From positions 124,001 through 188,000 of the forward strand of contig JASGGY010000007.1 in the NCBI GenBank assembly GCA_047602575.1: a stretch of DNA of 64,000 nucleotides. Reading direction: 5' to 3'. The DNA is from UBA1366 sp047602575 (GTDB lineage Bacteria > Bacillota > Clostridia > Oscillospirales > Ruminococcaceae). Shown piece by piece: positions 49,043-56,495 of the stretch. A program made the translations under genes and the position numbers. The notes under the pieces were generated by a model. It was not told the origin of the DNA. It was given only the letters and a program-made list of their open reading frames with translations, and searched no databases. Position 1 is the first letter of the stretch. Each line of letters opens with the position of its first letter.

Positions 49043-50425
49043 TTAGTCGGGCATCCCCGGGAAGCCGCCCTTGCCCATGCCGCGCAGCAGGGAAAGCTTT
49101 GTCTTTTTAGTGCTGGCGCTTGAGCCACTGCCCATCACGCCCATCTGCTTCATCATTTTGAGCATCTGGTCGTATTGCTTGAGCAGCTTGTTGACGTCCT
49201 CAACCTTTGTGCCGCTGCCCGCGGCGATGCGTCGTTTGCGCTTGGGGTCGATGAGGGTTGGCTTTGCGCGCTCGGCTTTGGTCATGGACTGGATCATCGC
49301 TTCGGTGCGCTTGAGCTGCTTTTCGCCGCTTTCCGCGTCCTCGTCGGTGAGCTTTCCGCCAAGACCGGGCAGCATGGATACGATGCTCTTAAGTGAGCCG
49401 AGCTTCTGGATCTGTTTCATCTGAGAGAGCAGGTCGTTTAAATCGAAGCTGCGCTCCTTCATTTTTTTTGCAAGCTTTTTCGCTTCATCCTCGTCCACGG
49501 TCATGCTGGCTTTTTCAATCAGCGTCAGCACGTCGCCCATGCCCAGAATCCGCGATGCCATGCGCTCCGGATGGAACACCTCGAACTCGTCAAGCTTTTC
49601 GCCCATGCCCACGAATTTAATCGGCTTGCCCGTCACGGAAAGCACGGACAGCGCAGCGCCGCCGCGCGTGTCGGAGTCAAGCTTTGTGAGTAGCACGCTG
49701 TCGATGCCGAGCGCCGCGTCAAAGCTTGCGGCGACGTTGACGGCGTCCTGCCCGGTCATTGCATCCACAACGAGCATGATCTCGTGCGGTTCTGCGATTT
49801 TCTTGATGTCCTTGAGTTCGCCCATCAGCGTTTCGTCGATGTGCAGCCGTCCGGCGGTGTCGAGGATCACAAGGTCGTTGCCGTAATCCCGCGCGTGGGA
49901 AATGGCTTCCTTGACGATTTTGCGCGGGTCGATCTGACCGCGCTCAAACACGGGAACGTCCGCTTTTGCGCCGACGATTTTCAGCTGGTCAATTGCCGCC
50001 GGGCGGTAGATGTCGCACGCCACCAGCAGCGGGCGCTTGCCCTGCGCCTTGAAATACTTCGCGAGCTTCGCGGAATGGGTGGTTTTACCCGAGCCTTGGA
50101 GTCCGCACATCATGATCACGCACGGCGGCCGGTTTGGGAAATTGATTTTGGAATTCGCTTCGCCCATGAGCGAAACAAGCTCCTCGTTGACGATTTTAAT
50201 GACCTGCTGCGCGGGGGTCAGGCTTTTTAAAACCTCCTCGCCCACGCTGCGCTCAGTAACCTTTGCCACAAAATCCTTGACGACCTTATAGCTGACGTCC
50301 GCTTCGAGCAGCGCCATTTTGACCTCGCGCATGGCGGCTTTAACGTCGGCTTCGCTCAGCTTTCCGCGGGATTTTAGGCGTTTGAACACGCCGCCCAGCT
50401 TTTCCGACAGACCTTCAAATGCCAT
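49043..50425 (-). CDS. ffh: Signal recognition particle protein Ffh
   Basis: SRP54/Ffh, 460 residues, the GTPase that targets nascent membrane proteins with 4.5S RNA and FtsY. The N domain is followed by the G domain with LQGSGKTTHSAKLA, VACDIYRPAAIDQL, DTAGRLHIDETLM and TKLDSDTRGGAALS. The Met-rich M domain (MLKMMKQMGVMGSG) ends in a Gly-rich tail. GGAGGAG precedes ATG 50425. Confidence 0.97.
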   Translation of the reverse strand: MAFEGLSEKLGGVFKRLKSRGKLSEADVKAAMREVKMALLEADVSYKVVKDFVAKVTERSVGEEVLKSLTPAQQVIKIVNEELVSLMGEANSKINFPNRPPCVIMMCGLQGSGKTTHSAKLAKYFKAQGKRPLLVACDIYRPAAIDQLKIVGAKADVPVFERGQIDPRKIVKEAISHARDYGNDLVILDTAGRLHIDETLMGELKDIKKIAEPHEIMLVVDAMTGQDAVNVAASFDAALGIDSVLLTKLDSDTRGGAALSVLSVTGKPIKFVGMGEKLDEFEVFHPERMASRILGMGDVLTLIEKASMTVDEDEAKKLAKKMKERSFDLNDLLSQMKQIQKLGSLKSIVSMLPGLGGKLTDEDAESGEKQLKRTEAMIQSMTKAERAKPTLIDPKRKRRIAAGSGTKVEDVNKLLKQYDQMLKMMKQMGVMGSGSSASTKKTKLSLLRGMGKGGFPGMPD

Positions 50426-50451
50426 AAAACTCCTCCGGCTCTATAGTACGA

Positions 50452-50823
50452 TTAATCCAATAAATCCTCGTGCTTGCCCAGCTCCGCCAGCAAGCGCTCG
50501 ACCTTGACGGTGGCGCTTCTTGAGAAATTGACCGACCGGCATTCTGTCAGGATGTCCTCGGTCATTTCGGTCAGCGTGGCAAGCAGCTCCAGATAGCGGT
50601 TCATTTTGTCGGAAAGCCCCAGCGCGTTTTCCAGTGCCAGAACGGTTTCCTCGCCGCGCTTGATGGTGTCGCGCACGCCTTGTCGGGAAATCTCCATGTT
50701 CTCGGCGATTTCCGCAAGCGACAGGTCCTCGTTGTAATACAGCTCCAGCACGTCGCGCTGCTTTTCGGTGAGCATCGCGCCGTAGATTTCTGTCAGAACC
50801 GACAGCCGCAGATCTTTTTTCAA
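50452..50823 (-). CDS. ylxM: YlxM/UPF0122 family DNA-binding regulator
   Basis: A 123-residue protein with a sigma region 4-like helix-turn-helix (LTEKQRDVLELYYNEDLSLA, EIAENMEISRQGVRDTIKR), always found ahead of ffh in Firmicutes and thought to influence SRP function. The start is TTG 50823, eight bases after GGGGGG. The operon promoter is at 50890-50918. Confidence 0.92.
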   Translation of the reverse strand: MKKDLRLSVLTEIYGAMLTEKQRDVLELYYNEDLSLAEIAENMEISRQGVRDTIKRGEETVLALENALGLSDKMNRYLELLATLTEMTEDILTECRSVNFSRSATVKVERLLAELGKHEDLLD

Positions 50824-50889
50824 CTTCAGCGCCCCCCTGTTCCCGCGCGTTGCGGGCTGATGTAAAGGTATAAGGCTTTACATTTAAAC

Positions 50890-50918
50890 ATTATAAAGCA
50901 TTCCGCGCGGCTTGTCAA
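50890..50918 (-). promoter_or_regulatory. Promoter of ylxM-ffh-rpsP-khpA
   Basis: Minus strand TTGACA (50918-50913), 17 bases, TATAAT (50895-50890). Confidence 0.88.
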
Positions 50919-51077
50919 GCGTTTATAAAAAATTTTCTTTACGGATGGTGGAAAAATGCCGCGGAATGTGGTATGATAGTATTACCGCGGGTTTTCGCCG
51001 CGCGACACATTGCTTTCCCGCAGAAACCGCTCTTTGATTCGGTTTTGGCGCAACAGCAAGCAGCAGCGGAGGTACGG

Positions 51078-52043
51078 ATGAAGCACTACACACTCAAAAA
51101 CCAAAGGGATTCCCTTGCAATGCCTGTTCTCGCACTGGGAACGGCGACGTTTGAGGATTTTGCGCTTGAGCATACATATTTTGAGATTCTGGACAAATTC
51201 TATGCGTTGGGCGGGCGCTGTATCGACACCGCACGGGCTTACTGCGCGTGGGCGGAGAACGGTGCGGATGTCAGCGAAACCGTAATCGGGCGCTGGATGG
51301 CGGCGCGCGGCAACCGCGGCGAGATCATCCTTGTGACAAAGGGAGCGCATCCGGACCAGATCGGCGGTGCGCCGCGCGTCAACGCACAGGCGCTTGAAAG
51401 CGACCTTGCGCGCAGTCTGGAAGCGCTGGGAACGGACTGCGTCGATGTTTACCTTGTTCACCGTGATGACCCGAAGGTTCCGGTTGCGGAAATCATGCCG
51501 ACGCTTGACGGCTTTGTGAAAGCGGGGAAGGTGCGTTTTATCGGCGCATCCAACTGGAAAACCGAGCGCATCGCGGAGGCAAACGCTTTTGCCGCAGAAA
51601 ACGGGCTTGAGCCGTTTCGCGTCAGTCAGATCTGTTATTCGCTTGCGCACGCGTCCACGGATATGTTCGGCGATGACACGTTGGCGGTGATGGATTCCAA
51701 GGAATATGCGTGGTATGAAAAAAATCAATTTCCGGTGATGGCGTTTTCACCGCAGGCAAAGGGTTTTTTCTCGAAGCTTGCGAAGGGCGAATCGGTCAGC
51801 CAGCTGATGGAGGGGCAGTTTGCGAGCGCTGCGAATTTAGCGCGGCTGGCGCGGGTGAAGCTGCTCAGCGAAAAGACGGGCTACTCGCCGGCGGTGATCA
51901 CGCTGGGGTATCTGTCGAGTCAGGCGTTTCCGGTCACGAGCGTGTTTGCGGTGTCCAAGCTCTGGCAGCTTGAGGAGGACATGGCGGCGCAGGATTTAAG
52001 CTTTGACCGCAGCGTGACCGCTCAGCTTGAGAACATGATATAA
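51078..52043 (+). CDS. Aldo/keto reductase
   Basis: A 321-residue NAD(P)H-dependent (alpha/beta)8 oxidoreductase. The catalytic tetrad is visible as Asp in CIDTARAY, Tyr in ARAYCAW, Lys in LVTKGAH and His in YLVHRDD. Its AEIMPTLDGFVKAGKVRFIG and ASNWKTERI segments are AKR-typical. The natural substrate is not predictable. GGAGG supports ATG 51078. An extended -10 (TGGTATGAT, 50969-50977) lies upstream without a clear -35. Confidence 0.9.
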   Translation: MKHYTLKNQRDSLAMPVLALGTATFEDFALEHTYFEILDKFYALGGRCIDTARAYCAWAENGADVSETVIGRWMAARGNRGEIILVTKGAHPDQIGGAPRVNAQALESDLARSLEALGTDCVDVYLVHRDDPKVPVAEIMPTLDGFVKAGKVRFIGASNWKTERIAEANAFAAENGLEPFRVSQICYSLAHASTDMFGDDTLAVMDSKEYAWYEKNQFPVMAFSPQAKGFFSKLAKGESVSQLMEGQFASAANLARLARVKLLSEKTGYSPAVITLGYLSSQAFPVTSVFAVSKLWQLEEDMAAQDLSFDRSVTAQLENMI

Positions 52044-52057
52044 TTCGGGAGGCAGCT

Positions 52058-52396
52058 TTGGAACTTGTAATCGCCTTTGCGGCGGCGGTGGTCATTTATT
52101 TTGTGTTTCACATCATCACCGTCGTTGTCCAGAACCGCGCGTATCCGCTCTCAACCGCGGACGTGTTTTTATTCGAGAAAAAAAGCAAAACCAGCACTCA
52201 CACCGACGAGAGCGGCATGGTGCTTGCGGAGTCAAGCTACGCGCTGTATTTCCGGATGCTCGACTCGGAGGAGGTACTCAAGCTCTCCGTCAGCCATCGG
52301 CTTTTCAACGCCATGCCCGACGAGGTTAGCGGCAGGCTCACCTATCGCGGGCAGAAATTCGTCAGCTTTGAGTATCCCAACGGATTTATTCGTTAA
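52058..52396 (+). CDS. DUF2500-like membrane-anchored protein
   Basis: A 112-residue protein with one N-terminal membrane helix (VIAFAAAVVIYFVFHIITVVV) and a small beta domain ending in GRLTYRGQKFVSFEYPNG, the pattern of DUF2500-type proteins. The start is TTG 52058 behind GGGAGG (52047-52052), 14 bases after the reductase stop, so it is cotranscribed with it. Confidence 0.65.
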   Translation: MELVIAFAAAVVIYFVFHIITVVVQNRAYPLSTADVFLFEKKSKTSTHTDESGMVLAESSYALYFRMLDSEEVLKLSVSHRLFNAMPDEVSGRLTYRGQKFVSFEYPNGFIR

Positions 52397-52398
52397 GA

Positions 52399-52430
52399 AG
52401 TCAGAAGTCAGAGGTCAGAAGCCAGAGGCT
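52399..52430. repeat. AGAAGTC/AGAGGTC heptamer array
   Basis: Four units starting three bases after the DUF2500 gene. Confidence 0.65.
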
Positions 52431-52453
52431 GGTTTCTCTCGCTCTGTTGTCGG

Positions 52454-52717
52454 CTAATACGAAAGCGCCCCGAATGGTCGGGACGCTTTTTCTTTTTTAT
52501 GATCCGCTCTGCCGTCGCGTGGCGCATAAAACCCGCACGAAGCAGGTGGGTACCAGCCTGATTGTTTCGCGCTCCCTTCGTCCGTATCGCACGCGGCATA
52601 AAAGCGGCGGCGGCGGGAGGTCTGCAATCCGCAGCCAGAGCAAAGTTCCCTGTTATTATGTGTTGGATTATAAAAACCACGCTTGGTCGCACAGAGCAGA
52701 AAGCTTTTTTCACTCAT
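52454..52717 (-). CDS. Hypothetical small Cys-containing protein
   Basis: A possible 87-residue protein with six cysteines (LLC, LCSGCGL, AACD, ASCGF) and two similar segments (KRGFYNP and SCGFYAP). Support is indirect: a good minus-strand promoter at 52733-52761 and AAGGA five bases before ATG 52717. The reading frame runs through the terminator hairpin of the opposite strand, and no family is recognised. It may instead be a non-coding transcript. Confidence 0.35.
   Translation of the reverse strand: MSEKSFLLCATKRGFYNPTHNNRELCSGCGLQTSRRRRFYAACDTDEGSAKQSGWYPPASCGFYAPRDGRADHKKEKASRPFGALSY
52462..52492 (+). terminator. Terminator after the reductase/DUF2500 transcript
   Basis: AAAGCGCCCCGA/TCGGGACGCTTTTT hairpin (one mismatch) with T-run. 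Confidence 0.7.
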
Positions 52718-52732
52718 TTTTTCCTTGACACT

Positions 52733-52761
52733 AGTATACCACAGCCGCGGCGAAATATCAA
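52733..52761 (-). promoter_or_regulatory. Promoter of the 52454-52717 transcript
   Basis: Minus strand TTGATA (52761-52756), 17 bases, TATACT (52738-52733) with extended TGG. Confidence 0.7.
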
Positions 52762-52804
52762 TAGGCAATTTTCGTAAACTGATCAATTCTATTTTATGGA
52801 AAAA

Positions 52805-53839
52805 TCAGATTTCGACAAATTCAAACGCGAGATTCTGCCGCATAAATGTTTCAGGCGGCAAAACGGTCTGGCTGTAGGCGGCGGTGAGCTTGGCGAGGGC
52901 GCAGGGGCGGGTGATGCCCGCGAGGGTGAACACACCGGCTGCGCGCAGGGCGGCGGCGGTACGGTAGACGCTTTCGTCGGCAAAATGGCGGCAGTCGTGC
53001 AGCCACAACGGGATGCCGGCGCTTGCACAGCCCGCGGCAAAGGTCAACAAAGAATGGGGTTCCGGCTCGACACAGGCGGTCGAGGAGTGATACAGCCCGT
53101 GCAGGACGGCGCAGGTTTTGTCGGGCGAAAACCGCAGCGTGCCGTAGTCAAGCCCCGGGTAGGGGGCGACGAGTGCCGCGGCGCGCGGGAAACGCACGGG
53201 TGCAACCGCCGTCGTCCGCGCGGCATCGCACAGCTGCTGCGGGGTGGGGTTCTGCGGGGAATCAAAGCGCACAAAAGCATTGCCGCGCCGTTCGCCGAAC
53301 GCAACGCCGAACGGCGGAAGAAAGTCGTCGGTGCGCGGGTCGGCTTCGGTCAGACGCGCGGCAAGGTGGACAAGGGTTTCGCCGGTGCTGTTGCGGAAAA
53401 CGGCAAACACGCCGGGCAGGCGCTCGTTTGAAATAAACCGCACCGCGGCGGTGAAATTGGCAAGCGCATTGCTTCCGGCGGCGCCCAGCGGGCGGGAAGC
53501 GGAAACAAGCACCACCGGCAGCGCAATCCCGCGCGCAAGAAAGCTCAGCATCGCGGCGGTATAGGGCAGGGTGTCCGTGCCGTGCGCCACGATAACGCCG
53601 TCATAATCGGCAAGCCGCGCGGTCGCAAGCGCGTCCGAGAGCGCTTCCCAGTGCGCGGGGAGGAGGTTCTCGCTAAGGATGTTCAGCGGTGCGATTGCGT
53701 CAAAATCGGCGGGGCAATCCGTCTGCGCCCGATACGCTTCCAGCAGCCGGAAGCCCGCGCTTTTATCGGCGGCGATGATGCCGTTTTCCGCGCACGACCC
53801 AATTGTACCGCCGGTGAAAACAACCAGAATTTTATCCAT
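52805..53839 (-). CDS. ansA: L-asparaginase
   Basis: Type I-like asparaginase of 344 residues hydrolysing asparagine to aspartate and ammonia, probably cytosolic since no signal peptide is seen. Both threonine motifs are present: VVFTGGTIGS near the N-terminus and VAHGTDTLPYTAAMLSF, followed by VVLVSASRPLG. ATG 53839 follows AGGAGGG; longer frames are translated repeat A8 and are not used. Confidence 0.9.
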   Translation of the reverse strand: MDKILVVFTGGTIGSCAENGIIAADKSAGFRLLEAYRAQTDCPADFDAIAPLNILSENLLPAHWEALSDALATARLADYDGVIVAHGTDTLPYTAAMLSFLARGIALPVVLVSASRPLGAAGSNALANFTAAVRFISNERLPGVFAVFRNSTGETLVHLAARLTEADPRTDDFLPPFGVAFGERRGNAFVRFDSPQNPTPQQLCDAARTTAVAPVRFPRAAALVAPYPGLDYGTLRFSPDKTCAVLHGLYHSSTACVEPEPHSLLTFAAGCASAGIPLWLHDCRHFADESVYRTAAALRAAGVFTLAGITRPCALAKLTAAYSQTVLPPETFMRQNLAFEFVEI

Positions 53840-53899
53840 ACGCGCCCTCCTGTATTCTTCTTCTGCCATTGTACCATACCTTCCGCGCAAAGTAAACCC

Positions 53900-54004
53900 C
53901 CGCCAAAGGGGGCGTTGCCCCCTCTGGACACCCCCGCCAAAGGGGGCGCCGCCCCCTCTGGACTCCCTCGCCAAAGGGTACAAGTACCCTTTGGAAACCC
54001 GTAG
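53900..54004 (+). repeat. Repeat family A, forward end (A8)
   Basis: GGGGGC palindrome present twice, then AAAGGGTACAAGTACCCTTT and the GGAAACCCG edge. Left end of the 53900-54299 element. Confidence 0.85.
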
Positions 54005-54081
54005 TTGTGTGGGGGAGTGAGATGTTTTCGATTGGCTGGCGGGGCGTTGATGTTTTTGATGCTCAATGGTTTTAGGTTGTA

Positions 54082-54122
54082 AAAAAGCCCATTTGCGGAA
54101 TCAACCGCAAACGGGCTTTTTC
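54082..54122. terminator. Central terminator of the A8/A9 element
   Basis: AAAAAGCCC-TTTGCGG and CCGCAAA-GGGCTTTTT arms with one mismatch. Confidence 0.8.
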
Positions 54123-54232
54123 ATTACAATCAAAGAGCAAATTCCCCCACCTCACAAACCAAACCCTATGAGAACCGCAAAGCATCATCGCGTCCGCTAT
54201 CCTATTGAGAAGCAGACACCCCAACGCGCGCA

Positions 54233-54299
54233 ACGGGTTACCAAAGGGTCAATTGACCCTTTGGCGAGGATTCTTAAGGGGCAGCGCCCCCTTTGGTAG
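54233..54299 (-). repeat. Repeat family A, reverse end (A9)
   Basis: Inverse copy, diverged in the middle; ends 13 bases from the stop of the DUF1292 gene. Confidence 0.8.
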
Positions 54300-54311
54300 G
54301 GGGATGGGGGT

Positions 54312-54650
54312 TTATTCGTGGTCGCAGGTTTCGCTGCCGCAGCCGCAGCCGTCCTCCTCGAATTCGTAGAGGTTTTCGAGCCGCGCCATGAACATGGTTC
54401 CGATGCGTTCGTATTCGGCTTCGTCCTCGATGGATGCCATGATTTCCTCATCGCCCTCCATCACGGATTTAAGGATCACGACTTCGCCGTCGTTTTCCAG
54501 AACGTCGTCGGCTTCCTCGGCGTATTCAACCAGGGCGTAGTACTGTTCGCCGTCAACCTCCATTGCGTCGAGCATCTCGAAGGTTTTCTCCACGCCGTCG
54601 TCGTCGATGAGTGTGTACAGATCGGGTGTGTAATCCAGTTCTTCTGACAT
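54312..54650 (-). CDS. DUF1292 (YrzB) family protein
   Basis: A 112-residue, very acidic cytosolic protein with the DUF1292 pattern LIDDDGVEKTFEMLDAMEVD, YYALVEYAEEADD and VVILKSV. It ends in a short Cys-rich tail (GCGCGSETC) that might bind metal; this tail is not part of the domain. AAAGGAAC precedes ATG 54650. Role unknown; homologues usually lie near alaS and yrrL/ruvX. Confidence 0.85.
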   Translation of the reverse strand: MSEELDYTPDLYTLIDDDGVEKTFEMLDAMEVDGEQYYALVEYAEEADDVLENDGEVVILKSVMEGDEEIMASIEDEAEYERIGTMFMARLENLYEFEEDGCGCGSETCDHE

Positions 54651-54706
54651 AAATGACCGTTCCTTTCGCTGCGCTGTAAACGTCCTCACGGATATACAAA
54701 AATACC

Positions 54707-54739
54707 GGCAGTTCCCCTTATGATCATAAGGCAACTGCC
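54707..54739 (-). promoter_or_regulatory. Large inverted repeat in the DUF1292 leader
   Basis: GGCAGTT...AACTGCC outer arms and CCTTATGA/TCATAAGG inner arms, followed on the minus strand by TATTTTTG. It could be an attenuator or an upstream terminator. Confidence 0.5.
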
Positions 54740-54887
54740 CGCGCAGGATTCAAAATTTATGTGGTGAAACGGACACGCCGTCGACACCGCAACATATTCA
54801 TTATACTACAAGTTTTTCACAGCGTCAAGTGAAAATTCGTAAAAGTAATATTAAATAATTTAATTCGCGAAAAACGCAAAAAAACTA

Positions 54888-54916
54888 TTGACATTGCATA
54901 AAAGCTGTGGTATAGT
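54888..54916 (+). promoter_or_regulatory. Promoter of the large non-coding RNA
   Basis: TTGACA (54888-54893), 17 bases, TATAGT (54911-54916) with extended TGG. Confidence 0.88.
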
Positions 54917-54922
54917 AAAGGC

Positions 54923-56107
54923 AAGGAAAGAGAAACAAAGAAGCAGCACCGCAAAAAACTTCCACAAGGGAAGCGGGCGGCGGTGGCACTTCGGAAAGCT
55001 TTCCGGCGGAGTAAGACGAGAGAAATTCGCAAAGCTTAACCGGTACAGATTTTGCAACAAGAGTTTTTGTGAACCGTTTGCTCTAATTCAAAAAGTCAGG
55101 AGGCGAGTCCAATGGACACGATCGAGTCACAGCAGAGTATCCCTACGGCTCGCTGTTGTCAGTGATAAAGACCGCAGGCGAAAAACCGGGTCAGTAACGG
55201 CGCTTGAGCCGACGAAGCAGCGCAGCCGTAGAGCAGGTTTTCAGCGGATGTTTTTGCAAGCGACGGATACTCACACCGCTTTGGATAAAGCGGACTGACC
55301 GAAGCCGGGAATTGTTGCCGTGTTGCGGGGCGGATGTTCCGCGGTAAAGACGTTGTGAAACGCAGGCGCAAGGGCTTCGGATATTCGGAAATCTCCCAGA
55401 GGAATGAGGTATTCTTATGAGAATGGTGCAGTTTTTTCTGAATAAAAAACAGTAAGGAGAGAGTCCCATGCAGAATGAAATTTCGGTTCGGGGCGCTTAA
55501 AAGAAGCAAACCCGAGACTTCAGGTGAAAGGTTGTTTTGCCGGTAAGATCCCGCGGGGGAACGGCGAGCGCATAACGCCAGATTGAAACGGAGCGAGTCC
55601 CATGGAATAGCAAAAGCATTCCGGCAAGCCCGAGGCTGTGTCAGAATCCGGAGCGAACGGTTTTTAGGTAAACGCCGCAAGGGCGGTGTACCGGCTGGTA
55701 CACAAACACAGGAACGGGGCTTGTAAAGACGCTTAGGCGAATTTTCACTGAAAGGTTGAGTCCGATGGCATGAATGCCGAATGAACCGGGAAGCGGCGGC
55801 TGCCGCGTGACCGGGTGGATAGATCGAATCTTGCGAGTAAACAGAGTTTCTGCGAAATACCGATGAGGGGTGCTGCCTATGAAATTAGTGCGCACAGGCT
55901 TGACGAATATTTAACAGATAGGAGTGAGTCCGCCGGAAACTTCAGTTTCGCACCGGTCGCCGTGTCCGGCGGCAGGGTGCAAAGGATGAAATTCACAAGG
56001 ATCGGAGTGAGTCCGGGAGTTCAGTTAGATTGATCCCGCGGATGCGGAGAACAAGGTTATCATAAAAGCGATCAGAGCGGGTTTCGTGGAGAAGCCCGCT
56101 CTTTATT
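54923..56107 (+). ncRNA. Probable large structured non-coding RNA (~1.2 kb)
   Basis: A region of about 1,185 bases with its own promoter and terminator and no credible long gene on either strand. Perfect or near-perfect hairpins include CCGCTTT-GGAT-AAAGCGG (55276-55293), GCGGA-TGT-TCCGC (55330-55342), CGCC-GCAAG-GGCG next to GTGTACC-GGCT-GGTACAC (55686-55703), and an outer CCGCCGG/CCGGCGG stem (55931-55937 with 55966-55972) enclosing GAAAC-TTCA-GTTTC. Six motifs of the form GGAGnGAGTCC occur at 55099, 55456, 55590, 55754, 55921 and 56004, each after an A-rich stretch. Four continue NATG and run into a hairpin or a tiny frame. It could belong with, or be new beside, large RNAs such as ROOL, GOLLD or OLE; I cannot align it to them here. 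Confidence 0.7.
56075..56107 (+). terminator. Terminator of the large RNA
   Basis: 11-bp stem GAGCGGGTTTC/GAAGCCCGCTC (one wobble), five-base loop, then TTTATT. Confidence 0.85.
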
Positions 56108-56182
56108 GTGCGTTCAGGCGGCGGACGATTGCTTGTGCGGCGGAATTTTCCCACCGGTACGCATTTATCTACACTAACTTTG

Positions 56183-56417
56183 CGGCGGGAGCAAGCCCGT
56201 TTGGAAGTCAGAGGCCAGAGGTCAGAAGTCAGAAATGCTTCGGACATTTTGTTTCATTATTATATGGGCGTGTTTGTTTTTATACCGCGGCGGGAGCAAG
56301 CCCGTTTAGAAGTCAGAGGCCAGAGGTCAAGAAGTCAGAAATGCTTCGGACATTTTGTTTCATTATTATATGGGCGTGTTTGCTTTTATACCGCGGCGGG
56401 AGCAAGCCCCGCCCTAC
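56183..56417 (-). repeat. Left composite repeat cluster: REP, heptamers and 50-base spacer, tandem
   Basis: Three REP copies in inverse orientation (56183-56199 and 56288-56304 truncated, 56395-56417 nearly full), alternating with AGAAGTC/AGAGGTC heptamers and a conserved unit of about 50 bases (from AATGCTTCGGACATTTTG to GTTTGTTTTTATACCG). The unit is repeated twice here and in inverted form at 60614-60790. Confidence 0.85.
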
Positions 56418-56495
56418 TTCTGCGGGAATTCTTCCCGCCAGCATCGCACAAAAACCGCCCGACGAGCGGATGGCTCAATCGGGCGGCGAGGGTTC

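Noticed and set aside
54888..55298. Open frame of 136 codons inside the large RNA region
   Set aside because: It begins within the promoter, has no ribosome site and crosses predicted hairpins; composition is not protein-like.
55099..56014. RNase P RNA or tmRNA
   Set aside because: The GGAGnGAGTCC motif recalls the P4 strand of RNase P, but there are six copies, no matching 3' P4 strand, and the length is three times too long. No tmRNA tag frame or tRNA-like ends were seen.
54830..56110. tRNA genes next to the large RNA (as seen near GOLLD/ROOL)
   Set aside because: No cloverleaf or GTTCGAnTC T-arm signature was found here or elsewhere in the window.
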